Positions 7,484 to 15,935 of a stretch of 64,000 nt of DNA are shown here, piece by piece. The stretch's first letter is position 1; each line of letters opens with the position of its first letter. The position numbers and the translations under genes are program-made. The stretch lies in assembly GCF_030519475.1 (NCBI RefSeq), contig NZ_JAUMKD010000003.1:186001-250000 (forward strand), in the 5' to 3' direction. The stretch comes from Micromonospora sp. C28SCA-DRY-2. GTDB lineage: Bacteria > Actinomycetota > Actinomycetes > Mycobacteriales > Micromonosporaceae. The notes beneath the pieces are model-generated. The model did no database searches. It was not told the origin of the DNA and saw only the letters and a program-made list of their open reading frames with translations.

Positions 7484-9091
7484 ATGGGACAGATACGAGG
7501 CACGACGTTGAGGCGCTGGTCACGCCCGGCCGCGACGGTACTGATCGCGGTCGCCTGCCTGGGCGCCACCGGCGTCATCCCGGCACGGGCCGCCGAGGAC
7601 GACACCACCCGGGTGCGGACCTACCTGGACCGCTATCGGGACGCCAACCACATACCTGGACTCGCGGTGGCGGTGGTCCGCGGCGACCGGGTGGTGCAGG
7701 AACACGTCCTCGGCCTCACCGGTGACGGCACACCGGTCACGGCACAGACCCCGTTCCTGCTCGGGTCGGTGAGCAAGCCCTTCACCGCGCTGACGGTACT
7801 TCAGCTCGCCGAGGCTGGCCGGATCAACCTCGACGCACCGGCCCGCGACTACCTGCCGTGGTTGCGGCTGAACGGTGCCGAGGAGACCGCGCGGGTTACC
7901 GTCCGGCAGCTGCTCACCCACACCAGCGGGCTGCCCGAGGTGGCCACGATCGGTCTGACCGACCGCTTCGACAACACCGAGGGCGGGCTCGCCCGGTCGG
8001 TGCGGGACCTCGCCGGCGTGCCGCTGGCCGGGCCGCCCGGTGCGGGACACCGGTACAGCGACGCCAACTACATGATCCTGGGTGCGCTGGTCGAGGAGGT
8101 CACCGGTGAGACGTTCGCCCGCCACCTGCGTCGTGCCGTGCTCGAGCCACTGGGGATGCGGCGCACGGCAGCCACCGCCGGCGAGGCCGAGCAGGTGCGG
8201 CTGCCCGCGGGGCATCGCCGCTACCTCGGTCGGCCGCAGCGCTTCGACCCGCCGTACGACACCTCCGGCGTTCCGTACGGCTACCTGGCCAGCAGCCTCG
8301 CGGACCTCGGCCACTTCGCGGTCGCCCAGCTCGACGGCGGCCGGTACGGGTCGGCCCAGGTGCTGTCGGCCGGCGGCGTCGAGCAGATGCACCGGGGTCA
8401 TGCCCCCATCAGCAGCGGCGGCCGGTACGCCCTGGGCTGGCGGGACACCGCTCTGGACGGCGGCGCCACCCGGCTGGTCTGGCACGCTGGCGCCACCCCC
8501 GGCTACTTCACGCACCTGGTACTGGTGCCCGGCTCCGAGCTGGCCGTGATCGTGTTGGCCAACCTCTACCACCCGGCCGCGGACCCGGCGCTCGCCTCGG
8601 CCGGTTTCGACATCGTGCGGATCCTGCTCGGGGCCGCACCCGCACCGGCAGAGAACGACACTCTGCTGCTCTCCATCGCCCCCGTGCTGTTCGGCTTCGC
8701 CGGCCTGCTCCTGCTCGTGCTGGCCGCGACGCTGGTACGCGCCGTGCGCCGGCACCGCACCGGGTCGGTCCGGGCCGGGCCGGGTGGACTCCCGCAGCAG
8801 CTCCGCCGCTCGCGGCCCGGCGTCCGGGCGCTGGTGGTGGCCGCCGGGTGGGCGGCCCTGGCCGGCGCGGCGCTCGGGGTGTTGCCCAGGTTCGTGGGCG
8901 GCCTCGACACGCTGCTCCTCTGGGCGCCGGACGCCGGGCACGCCGTGCTGGCCGTCGCCGCGCTGGCCGGGGCCCTCGCGCTGGTGACCGTCGCGTCCGC
9001 GCTGGCCGGTGCGGCGTCCCGGACACCGCGCCCGGCGGCGTCCGCCCGGCCCGGCGGAAGGACGTTGCCGGCCCCGGTCAACGGCCCCTAG
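7484..9091 (+). CDS. Membrane-anchored serine hydrolase (class C beta-lactamase / DD-peptidase family)
   Basis: 535 residues from ATG 7484. An N-terminal signal or anchor (residues 13-37) precedes an extracytoplasmic beta-lactamase-fold domain. The SxxK motif is Ser95-Val-Ser-Lys98 in LLGSVSKPF, the second motif is Tyr191-Ser-Asp (YSDANY), and the third is HAG at 334-336. After residue about 390 come three hydrophobic helices separated by basic loops, an extra C-terminal membrane domain common in actinobacterial members. Family enzymes hydrolyse peptides, esters or beta-lactams; which one applies cannot be told from sequence, and the YSD variant argues against assuming antibiotic resistance. 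It is the third gene of the ArsR-controlled operon. Confidence 0.8.
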   Translation: MGQIRGTTLRRWSRPAATVLIAVACLGATGVIPARAAEDDTTRVRTYLDRYRDANHIPGLAVAVVRGDRVVQEHVLGLTGDGTPVTAQTPFLLGSVSKPFTALTVLQLAEAGRINLDAPARDYLPWLRLNGAEETARVTVRQLLTHTSGLPEVATIGLTDRFDNTEGGLARSVRDLAGVPLAGPPGAGHRYSDANYMILGALVEEVTGETFARHLRRAVLEPLGMRRTAATAGEAEQVRLPAGHRRYLGRPQRFDPPYDTSGVPYGYLASSLADLGHFAVAQLDGGRYGSAQVLSAGGVEQMHRGHAPISSGGRYALGWRDTALDGGATRLVWHAGATPGYFTHLVLVPGSELAVIVLANLYHPAADPALASAGFDIVRILLGAAPAPAENDTLLLSIAPVLFGFAGLLLLVLAATLVRAVRRHRTGSVRAGPGGLPQQLRRSRPGVRALVVAAGWAALAGAALGVLPRFVGGLDTLLLWAPDAGHAVLAVAALAGALALVTVASALAGAASRTPRPAASARPGGRTLPAPVNGP

Positions 9092-9101
9092 GGTGCTCGC
9101 C

Positions 9102-9614
9102 GTGCAGATCCGGCCGTTCACGCAGTCCGACTGGTCCCAGGTGTGGCCGATCCTCCACGAGGTGATCCGGGCGCAGGAGACCTTTCCCTACGACCCGGCG
9201 ATGACCGCCGGCCAGGCGTACGACATGTGGGTGGAGCAGCCGCCGGGGCTCACGGTGGTCGCGGTGGACGGCGGGGCGGTGCTCGGCACCGCCAAGATGG
9301 GCACCAACCGACCGGGGCCCGGCTCGCACGTCTCCACGGCGAGCTTCATGGTGGCCCGGGAGGCGCGCGGCCGGGGCGTGGGCACCGCGCTGTGCCGGTA
9401 CACGCTGGACTGGGCCCGCTCGCGGGGCTACGCCGGGATGCAGTTCAACGCGGTGGTGGCGACGAACACCGCCGCCGTGGAGCTGTACCGGCGGGAGGGC
9501 TTCGCGGTGGTCGGCACCGTGCCGGGCGCGTTCCGGCACCCCAGCCTCGGCCGGGTCGGCCTGCACGTGATGTACCAGGAGTTCCCGGACGCCAGCGTGC
9601 CGGGAGCCGCCTGA
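9102..9614 (+). CDS. GNAT-family N-acetyltransferase
   Basis: 170 residues from GTG 9102, 11 bases after the serine hydrolase stop. The GNAT fold is visible: IRPFTQSDWSQVWPIL (strand 1/helix 1), AVLGTAKMGTNRPG (strands 2-4), the acetyl-CoA pyrophosphate loop ARGRGVGTALCRYTL (R/QxxGxG/A), and NTAAVELYRREGF (helix 4, strand 7). HVMYQEF ends the domain. It resembles the phosphinothricin/amino-acid acetyltransferase group, but the substrate is unknown. It may be read through from the ArsR operon or have its own promoter. A terminator follows. Confidence 0.8.
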   Translation: MQIRPFTQSDWSQVWPILHEVIRAQETFPYDPAMTAGQAYDMWVEQPPGLTVVAVDGGAVLGTAKMGTNRPGPGSHVSTASFMVAREARGRGVGTALCRYTLDWARSRGYAGMQFNAVVATNTAAVELYRREGFAVVGTVPGAFRHPSLGRVGLHVMYQEFPDASVPGAA

Positions 9615-9630
9615 CGCCGGGCGGCGTTCC

Positions 9631-9660
9631 GGCCCGCGCCGACCGGGGTCGGCGCGGGCC
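9631..9660. terminator. Bidirectional hairpin terminator between convergent genes
   Basis: GGCCCGCGCCGACC (9631-9644) pairs with GGTCGGCGCGGGCC (9647-9660), at least 13 base pairs around a very small loop. It sits between the acetyltransferase and the converging siderophore-binding protein gene and can serve both. Confidence 0.7.
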
Positions 9661-9711
9661 GGGGACGGGTGGCGTGGTGCCGGAGCTGGGACCCGTCGCG
9701 GACGAGAGGTG

Positions 9712-10743
9712 TCAGCTGACCTTCTTGGTGGCCAGGATCGCCTTGGCCAGGTTCTCCAGCAGCGGCGCCGCGCCGGCGTACGAGAAGCGCGGCACCGCGT
9801 CCCACGGCGTGACCTGGTTGGCCTTGACCGCCGGCAGCTGCGCCCAGGTCGGCTTGGCGGTGAGGTCCTTGGCCTGCAGCGCGGTGCTGCGGTTGTCCAG
9901 CAGAATCAGGTCGGCCGGGAACTTGCCGGCGTTCTCCCAGCTCAGCGCCTCGAAGTAGTCGCCGGCCTCGAGCTTGGTCGGCACCACGATGTCGACCCCG
10001 AGTTCGGCGAAGTACATCAGGTCGGTGCTGACCTTCGGGTTGGAGACGTAGAACAGGTCGGGGCTGCCGGAGGCGGCCATCACCTTGATGCCCGGGTTGG
10101 TCTTCACCGCCTGCCGGACCGACTCGGCGGCGGCCTCGAAGCGGGCCTTCGCGTCGGTGACCTTCTTGGCCGACAGGTCGGCGCCGAGCGACTCGGCGAG
10201 CTGGGCGTACCGCTCGATCGGCTTGGTCATCGGCACCCGGGCGGTGGTCACGGCCACGCTGGGGGCCAGCGGGAGGATCTTGTCCTTGCTCTCGTCCGGC
10301 ACGTACCAGAGCGCTCCGGGGTCGTACATGTGGGTGACCAGCAGCTCCGGGCGCAGGGCAGCGTACTTCTCGACGCTGAACTCGCCCCAGACGTTGCCGA
10401 GGATCTCCACGCTCTCCACGTTCAGGTCGCCCGCCTGCGGGTCCTTGGTGCCGTCCGCTCGCTTCGTCTCCCCGAAGACGCCGACCACCTGCTTGTCGAG
10501 TCCGAAATCGACCAACGCCGCCGCGGTGCCGGTGAAGGCCACCACGCGGGTCGGCCGAGCCCCGGCGCTCACCTTCTCGTTGCGGTCGTCGGTGAACGAC
10601 CAGGGGCCGGAACCCTTGCTGGCCGCCGGAGATGGGGAGTCACCGTCGCCACCGCAGCCGGCGAGCAGCGCGGCGAAGGTGGCGGCGCCACCGGCCAGCA
10701 GGCCGCGGCGGGAGAGTCGACGGGCGGACACGGGATCAGGCAT
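9712..10743 (-). CDS. Iron-siderophore ABC transporter substrate-binding lipoprotein
   Basis: 343 residues from ATG 10743. The N-terminus has a twin-arginine-like segment (RRLSRRGLLAG) followed by a lipobox, ALLAGC, with Cys30 as the lipidated residue. The mature part has the two-lobed type III binding-protein pattern of the FepB/FhuD class: RVVAFTGTAAALVDFGL, then YAALRPELLVTHMYDP, a long linking helix, and FPADLILLDNR. It would capture a ferric siderophore outside the membrane for the permeases on the other strand. It is divergent from them across an iron box at 10793-10811, so iron repression is likely. Confidence 0.85.
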   Translation of the reverse strand: MPDPVSARRLSRRGLLAGGAATFAALLAGCGGDGDSPSPAASKGSGPWSFTDDRNEKVSAGARPTRVVAFTGTAAALVDFGLDKQVVGVFGETKRADGTKDPQAGDLNVESVEILGNVWGEFSVEKYAALRPELLVTHMYDPGALWYVPDESKDKILPLAPSVAVTTARVPMTKPIERYAQLAESLGADLSAKKVTDAKARFEAAAESVRQAVKTNPGIKVMAASGSPDLFYVSNPKVSTDLMYFAELGVDIVVPTKLEAGDYFEALSWENAGKFPADLILLDNRSTALQAKDLTAKPTWAQLPAVKANQVTPWDAVPRFSYAGAAPLLENLAKAILATKKVS

Positions 10744-10792
10744 GACGTCGTCTTTCGATCAGGGTCGGAGGGGGTGACCGTGGACAGCCCGG

Positions 10793-10811
10793 TTAGGTTA
10801 ACCTAACCTAA
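10793..10811. promoter_or_regulatory. Iron box (IdeR/DmdR1-type operator)
   Basis: TTAGGTTAACCTAACCTAA is a 19-base site that differs from the IdeR/DmdR consensus TTAGGTTAGGCTAACCTAA at two central positions. It lies 49 bases upstream of the binding-protein start and about 40-90 bases upstream of the first permease start, so one repressor-bound site could control both directions. Iron-loaded IdeR-family regulators bind such sequences in actinobacteria. Confidence 0.85.
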
Positions 10812-10901
10812 TCGCCTGTCAAGTTCGGCGCCCCCAAATCGGAGCTCACACTGTCCGTCATCCAGTCACCACGCAGCGGTGACCTGCCCGCGATCCCGGC
10901 C

Positions 10902-11912
10902 GTGCCGCCGCCGCCCCGAAGCGGCCGTGCCGCGCTGCGGGCCGCCGGTCTGGCCGTCGCCCTGCTGCTCCTCGTCGCCGTCACCGTGCTCAGCATCGCC
11001 GTCGGCGCCAAGCAGCTGCCGCTCGCCGAGGTGTGGCACGGGCTGCTCGACCCCGACTCGGCCGAGTACGCCGTCGTGCACCGGATGCGGCTGCCGCGTA
11101 CGCTGCTCGGCCTGCTCGCCGGCGCCGCCCTCGGGGTGGCCGGCGCGGTGATGCAGGCGCTGACCCGCAACCCGCTCGCCGACCCCGGGCTGCTCGGCAT
11201 CAACGCCGGCGCCGCCGCGGCGGTCGCCACCGCCGCCGCCTTCCTCGGCGTCACCGCGATCGACGGCTACGTCTGGTTCGCGCTGCTCGGCGCCGCCGCC
11301 GTCACCGCCGGCGTGTACGCGGTCGGCGGCGGCCGGGCGGCCACCCCGGCCCGGCTCGCGCTGGCCGGCGCGGCGCTCAACGCCACCCTCTACTCGTACG
11401 TCAGCGCGGTGATGCTGCTCGACGCGGCGTCCCTGGACCGGCTGCGGTTCTGGACGGTCGGCTCGCTGGCCAGCGCCGAGACCGCGACGGTGCTGCGGGT
11501 GCTGCCGTTCATCGGCGCCGGCCTGCTGGTCGCCCTGGTCGCGGCCCGCCCGCTGAACGCCCTGGCCCTCGGCGACGACTCGGCGCGGGCGCTGGGCGCC
11601 CGGCCGGCGCTGATCCGGGCCGTGGTGATCGCCGCGATCACGCTGCTCTGCGGGGCGGCCACCGCGGCCTGCGGCCCGATCGTCTTCGTCGGGCTGCTGG
11701 TGCCGCACCTGGTCCGCGCGCTGACCGGGCCGGACCTGCGCTGGCTGCTGCCCTACTGCGCGCTGCTCGCGCCGGTGCTGCTGCTCGGCGCGGACGTGCT
11801 GGGCCGGGTGCTCGGCCGCCCCGGCGAACTCCAGGTCGGCATGGTGACCGCGGTGCTCGGCGGGCCGCTGTTCCTGTGGCTGATCCGGCGGGGAAGGGTG
11901 GCCCACCCGTGA
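10902..11912 (+). CDS. Iron-siderophore ABC transporter permease 1 (FecCD family)
   Basis: 336 residues from GTG 10902, with about nine to ten transmembrane helices. MRLPRTLLGLLAGAALGVAG and MQALTRNPLADPGLLGINAG are FecCD/BtuC-family signatures. The EAA-like cytoplasmic loop is in LALGDDSARALGARPALIR, contacting the ATPase, and GPIVFVGLLVPHLVR closes the translocation core. The start is uncertain: no good ribosome site precedes GTG 10902, whereas an in-frame CTG at 10851 has GGAG six bases upstream and would add 17 residues; no other canonical start exists in the open frame. The stop overlaps the next permease (GTGA). It pairs with permease 2 and the ATPase at 12934. Confidence 0.85.
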   Translation: MPPPPRSGRAALRAAGLAVALLLLVAVTVLSIAVGAKQLPLAEVWHGLLDPDSAEYAVVHRMRLPRTLLGLLAGAALGVAGAVMQALTRNPLADPGLLGINAGAAAAVATAAAFLGVTAIDGYVWFALLGAAAVTAGVYAVGGGRAATPARLALAGAALNATLYSYVSAVMLLDAASLDRLRFWTVGSLASAETATVLRVLPFIGAGLLVALVAARPLNALALGDDSARALGARPALIRAVVIAAITLLCGAATAACGPIVFVGLLVPHLVRALTGPDLRWLLPYCALLAPVLLLGADVLGRVLGRPGELQVGMVTAVLGGPLFLWLIRRGRVAHP

Positions 11913-12937
11913 TCGTCCTGCGTACCCCGGGCGGGGTGTCGCTGCGGCTGCGCCCGCGCGCGCTCGTCGTCGGCGCCGGTTGCGCGCTGCTCGCCGCGGC
12001 CCTCGGCGTGCTCGCCCTGGGCAGCGGCGACTACCCGATGAGCGCCGCCGACGTGCTGCGCACGCTGACCGGCGGGGGCAGCCCGGCGGAGGAGTTCATC
12101 GTCACCGAGCTGCGCCTGCCCCGGCTGGTCACCGCCGTCTGCGTCGGCGCCGCCCTGGCCCTGGCCGGCGCGGTCTTCCAGTCGCTGGTGCGCAACCCGC
12201 TGGGCAGCCCGGACGTGCTCGGGTTCACCCAGGGCGCGTCCACCGGCGCGCTGCTGGTGGTCGTGGTCGGCGGCAGCAGTCTGGCGCTCGGCGCGGCCGC
12301 GGTGGCCGGCGGGCTGGTCACCGGGGTGCTGGTGCACGCCCTCGCCTGGCGGCACGGGCTGCCCGGCTTCCGGCTGATCCTGGTCGGCATCGGGGTCACC
12401 GCGATCCTCACCGGGGTCAACGGCTACCTGCTGACCCGGGCGCCGCTGATGGACGCGGCCCGGGCCGTGCTCTGGCTCACCGGCAGCCTGGACGGCCGGG
12501 GCTGGGTCAACGCGCTGCCGTTGCTGATCGCGCTGGCGGTGCTGGTGCCGGTGGTGTTCCTCGGCCGCGGGCCGGCGCTGCGGATGATCGAGCTGGGTGA
12601 CGACGCGGCCAGCGCGCTGGGCGTGCCGGTGGAGCGGGTGCGGCTGCTGCTGCTCGGCGCGGCGGTGCTGCTGGTCTCCCTCGCCGCGGCCGCCGCCGGG
12701 CCGGTGTCGTTCGTGGCGCTCACCGCGCCGCACCTGGCCCGCCGGTTGACCCGGGCACCGGGGCCGAACCTGCTGCCGGCGATGGCGGTCGGCGCGGCCC
12801 TGCTGGTCGGCGCCGACCAGCTGGCGCAGCGGGCGTTCAGCGGGCACCAACTGCCGGTCGGCGTGGTCACCGGCGTGATCGGCGGCGGCTACCTGGTCTG
12901 GCTGCTGGCCACCGAACGGAAGGCGGGCCGGCTGTGA
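11909..12937 (+). CDS. Iron-siderophore ABC transporter permease 2 (FecCD family)
   Basis: 342 residues from GTG 11909, overlapping the upstream permease by four bases. It has the same fold as its partner: LRLPRLVTAVCVGAALALAG, FQSLVRNPLGSPDVLGFTQG, the coupling loop LGDDAASALGVPVERVR, and GPVSFVALTAPHLARRL. Actinobacterial siderophore importers commonly use two distinct FecCD subunits as a heterodimer, and this pair fits. The stop overlaps the ATPase start, giving a translationally coupled operon. Confidence 0.85.
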   Translation: MIVLRTPGGVSLRLRPRALVVGAGCALLAAALGVLALGSGDYPMSAADVLRTLTGGGSPAEEFIVTELRLPRLVTAVCVGAALALAGAVFQSLVRNPLGSPDVLGFTQGASTGALLVVVVGGSSLALGAAAVAGGLVTGVLVHALAWRHGLPGFRLILVGIGVTAILTGVNGYLLTRAPLMDAARAVLWLTGSLDGRGWVNALPLLIALAVLVPVVFLGRGPALRMIELGDDAASALGVPVERVRLLLLGAAVLLVSLAAAAAGPVSFVALTAPHLARRLTRAPGPNLLPAMAVGAALLVGADQLAQRAFSGHQLPVGVVTGVIGGGYLVWLLATERKAGRL

Positions 12938-13806
12938 CGACCACGAACGAGAACGGAGCACCGACCATGCAGCACCGGCTCAGCGGCGAGGCGATGACGC
13001 TCGCCTACGAGCGGCGCACCGTCGCGCAGGACCTGACGGTCGCCGTACCTGACCGGTCCTTCACGGTGATCATCGGCCCGAACGCGTGCGGCAAGTCGAC
13101 CCTGCTGCGGGCGCTGGCCCGGCTGCTGCGACCGGCCGCCGGAGCGGTGCTGCTGGACGGGGAGGACATCCACCGGCGCTCGGCGCGCAGCGTCGCCCGG
13201 ACCCTCGGGCTGCTGCCCCAGTCGTCCATCGCGCCGGACGGGATCGGGGTCGCCGAACTGGTCGCCCGTGGCCGCTACCCGCACCAGCGGCTGCTGCGGC
13301 AGTGGTCGCGCGAGGACGAGCGCATCGTGACCGAGTCGATGGCCGCCACCGGCGTCGCCGACCTCGCCGACCGCGCGGTCGACGAGCTCTCCGGCGGGCA
13401 GCGGCAGCGGGTCTGGATCGCCATGGCGCTGGCCCAGCAGACGCCGCTGCTGCTGCTGGACGAGCCGACCACGTACCTCGACATCGCCCACCAGATCGAG
13501 ATCCTCGACCTCTGCGCCCGGCTGCACGAGGAGCAGGGCCGCACCCTGGTGGCGGTGCTGCACGACCTGAACCACGCGGCGCGCTACGCCACCCACCTGA
13601 TCGCCATGCGCGAGGGTCGGGTGGTGGCCGCCGGACCGCCCGCCGAGGTGGTCACCGCCGAGCTGGTCGAGGAGGTGTTCCGGCTGCCCTGCCGGGTCAT
13701 CGACGACCCGGAGAGCGGCACCCCGCTGGTCGTGCCCGCCGCCCGCCGCCGGGCCGGCGCGGGGACGCCGTGGGCGACCGGGACGTCCGCCGCGGTGGCA
13801 CCGTGA
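12934..13806 (+). CDS. Iron-siderophore ABC transporter ATP-binding protein (FepC type)
   Basis: 290 residues from GTG 12934. Walker A is GPNACGKST at 48-56, with Ala in place of Gly in the loop's second half. PQSSIAPDGIGVAELVARGRYPH carries the Q-loop and the FepC-type VARGRxPH segment. The signature is LSGGQRQR at about 152-159, Walker B is LLLLDEPTT near 174-182, and VLHDLNHAARYA holds the switch histidine. It powers the two FecCD permeases. An internal ATG at 12967 has its own GGAG site and may be the true start. The extreme C-terminus is Arg/Ala-rich and not conserved in the family. Confidence 0.88.
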   Translation: MTTTNENGAPTMQHRLSGEAMTLAYERRTVAQDLTVAVPDRSFTVIIGPNACGKSTLLRALARLLRPAAGAVLLDGEDIHRRSARSVARTLGLLPQSSIAPDGIGVAELVARGRYPHQRLLRQWSREDERIVTESMAATGVADLADRAVDELSGGQRQRVWIAMALAQQTPLLLLDEPTTYLDIAHQIEILDLCARLHEEQGRTLVAVLHDLNHAARYATHLIAMREGRVVAAGPPAEVVTAELVEEVFRLPCRVIDDPESGTPLVVPAARRRAGAGTPWATGTSAAVAP

Positions 13807-13897
13807 GGGACCGGACCGCGCGCCACGGTGGCGCCCTGAGCGACCGGACCGCCCGGCGCGGCGCGGCCGGCCGTCCGGCCGGTGGCGGGGGCCGGCG

Positions 13898-15934
13898 ATG
13901 ACCATCCGGGTCTTCCGGGACGCCTGGGGTGTCCCGCACCTGCGCGCGGAGAGCCCCGACGAGCTGGCCTTCGCCCAGGGCCGCAACGCCGCCGTCGACC
14001 GGGCCTGGCAGCTGGAGGTCGAGCGGCACCGGTCGCAGGGCACCAGCGCGGCGTTCCTCGGCCCGGAGGCGGTGGAGTGGGACCGGTTCGCCCGCCGGGT
14101 CCGGCTGGACGACACCGCCCGGCGCTGCCACGCCGGCCTCGACCCGGCCACCGCGAGCTGGGTCGGGCACTACGTCGACGGGGTCAACGCCGGGCTGGCC
14201 GAGGGCGCCGCCCGGGCGCCGGAGTTCGCCGCCACCGGCCTGGCCCCCGGGCGGTGGCAGCCGTGGACCCCGCTGGCACTCTGGCTGAGCCACCACATCC
14301 TCTTCGCCGGCTTCCCCGGCAAGCTGTGGCGCGAGCACGTGGCCCGGCACCTGGACGACGGCGCGATCACCCTCTTCCACACCGACGGGCCGGCCACCTC
14401 GGGCAGCAACGGCTGGCTGGTGGCCGGTGAGCGCACCGCGAGCGGGGCGGCGCTGCTCGCCGGCGACCCGCACCGCTTCGTCGAGGACCCGGGCATCTAC
14501 CAGCAGGTCCGGCTCGCCTGCCCGGAGTACGACGTGGTGGGGTTCGCCGTGCCCGGGGTGCCCGGGCTCGGCCACTTCGGGCACGCCGGCGAGGTCGCCT
14601 GGTCGATCACCAACGCGATGGCCGACTACCAGGACCTGTACGCCGAGCGGCTGCGCCGGCGCGGCACGGCGGTGCAGGCGTACGGGCCGGACGGCTGGCG
14701 GCCGGCCCGGGCGCACGTGGAGACGATCGAGGTGGCCGGCTCGGCTCCGGTCGAGGTCGAGGTGGTGGAGACCGACCGGGGCCCGGTGATCGTCGGCGGC
14801 CCGGACGAGGGCGCGGCGGTCAGCCTGCGCTACCCGCCCCGGGTCACCGGGAGGCTCGGCTTCGCCGCGCTGCCCGCGCTGCTGCGGGCGCGTACCGTCG
14901 CCGACGTGGACGCCGCCTTCGACCACTGGGTGGAGCCGGTGAACGTGGTGCAGGCCGCGGACACCGCCGGTGGCCTGCTGCACCGGGTCGCCGGCGCGGT
15001 GCCGGTACGGCACCCGGACAACCGGCTGCGCGTGGTGCCGGCCTGGGAGCCGGGACACGCCTGGCAGGGCTGGCACGCCCCGCTCCCCCGGGCCGAGGTG
15101 GACGGCGTCGCGGTGATGGCTAACCAGCGCGGCCTGGCCGCGCCGCTCGGGGTGGAGTTCGCCCCGCCGCACCGGGCGGACCGGATCCGCCACCTGCTCG
15201 ACGCGTCGACCGCCTGGCGGGCCGCGGACATGGCGCGCGTACACACCGACACCTATCTGGGCTCGGCCGAGCCGCTGCTGGCGCTGCTCGACGGCCTCAG
15301 CGGACTCAGCCCGCGGGCCGCCGCGCTGCGCCACCGGCTGCGCCGCTGGGACCGCCGGATGGACGCCGACAGCGTGGACGCGGCGGCCTTCGCCGCGCTG
15401 CGCGCCGCGGTGGTCCGCCGGTTCGCGGCCCACCCCGCGCTGGCCGGTCTCGCCGACCCGCCGGCCGGTCCGGAGCTGTTCCGGCCCTGGCTGGCGCTTA
15501 CCCCGCGGGTCGGCTACGCGCTGGAGTCGCTGCTGCGCGACGGACTGCCCGAGGTGGACCGCCCGGCGCTGGTGCACGCGGCGGCCGAGGAGGTGGCCGC
15601 CGCCGACGCCACCGGCAACTGGGGTGAGCGGCACCGGCTCGCACCGTGGCGCGCCCTGCCCGAGCCGGCCGCCGAGCCCGGGCCGGAACTGGCCGGCGAC
15701 CACGACTGCGTGCTGGCCACCTCCAGCGTCCCCGGGGTGACCGACGTCTGCCTGCGGGCCCCGGTCGCCCGGTACGTCTGGGACCTGGGCCGGCGCGAGG
15801 AGAGCCGGTGGGTGGTGCCACTGGGTGCCTCGGGCGTGCCCGGCGACCCGCACCACCGTGACCAGCAGCCGCTCTGGCTGACCGGGCGACTGGCCCCGGT
15901 CACCACCGACTGGGAGCAGCTCACCGAGGAGTGA
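13898..15934 (+). CDS. Penicillin-acylase-family Ntn hydrolase, siderophore-linked
   Basis: 678 residues from ATG 13898. The order alpha subunit, spacer, beta subunit of the penicillin amidase family is visible. VFRDAWGVPHLRAES opens the alpha part, and self-cleavage is expected before Ser170 in TSGSNGW, which becomes the N-terminal nucleophile. NAMADYQDLYAERL and further beta-chain motifs follow. No signal peptide is seen, unlike secreted members, which suggests a cytoplasmic role. The family hydrolyses or transfers amide-linked acyl groups. The gene lies 91 bases after the siderophore ATPase and one base before a siderophore-type acetyltransferase. From memory, such pairs have been named desG/desH in some desferrioxamine clusters and linked to aryl-acylated products. 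Confidence 0.8.
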   Translation: MTIRVFRDAWGVPHLRAESPDELAFAQGRNAAVDRAWQLEVERHRSQGTSAAFLGPEAVEWDRFARRVRLDDTARRCHAGLDPATASWVGHYVDGVNAGLAEGAARAPEFAATGLAPGRWQPWTPLALWLSHHILFAGFPGKLWREHVARHLDDGAITLFHTDGPATSGSNGWLVAGERTASGAALLAGDPHRFVEDPGIYQQVRLACPEYDVVGFAVPGVPGLGHFGHAGEVAWSITNAMADYQDLYAERLRRRGTAVQAYGPDGWRPARAHVETIEVAGSAPVEVEVVETDRGPVIVGGPDEGAAVSLRYPPRVTGRLGFAALPALLRARTVADVDAAFDHWVEPVNVVQAADTAGGLLHRVAGAVPVRHPDNRLRVVPAWEPGHAWQGWHAPLPRAEVDGVAVMANQRGLAAPLGVEFAPPHRADRIRHLLDASTAWRAADMARVHTDTYLGSAEPLLALLDGLSGLSPRAAALRHRLRRWDRRMDADSVDAAAFAALRAAVVRRFAAHPALAGLADPPAGPELFRPWLALTPRVGYALESLLRDGLPEVDRPALVHAAAEEVAAADATGNWGERHRLAPWRALPEPAAEPGPELAGDHDCVLATSSVPGVTDVCLRAPVARYVWDLGRREESRWVVPLGASGVPGDPHHRDQQPLWLTGRLAPVTTDWEQLTEE

Positions 15935-15935
15935 G

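Noticed and set aside
7484..9091. Beta-lactamase antibiotic-resistance gene
   Set aside because: The SxxK and HAG motifs only place it in the broad serine-hydrolase family. The YSD variant and membrane tail are typical of housekeeping members, so no resistance claim is made.
13898..15934. Beta-lactam biosynthesis or degradation by the penicillin acylase
   Set aside because: Family membership is clear, but the neighbours are an iron-siderophore importer and a siderophore-type acyltransferase, with no beta-lactam genes.
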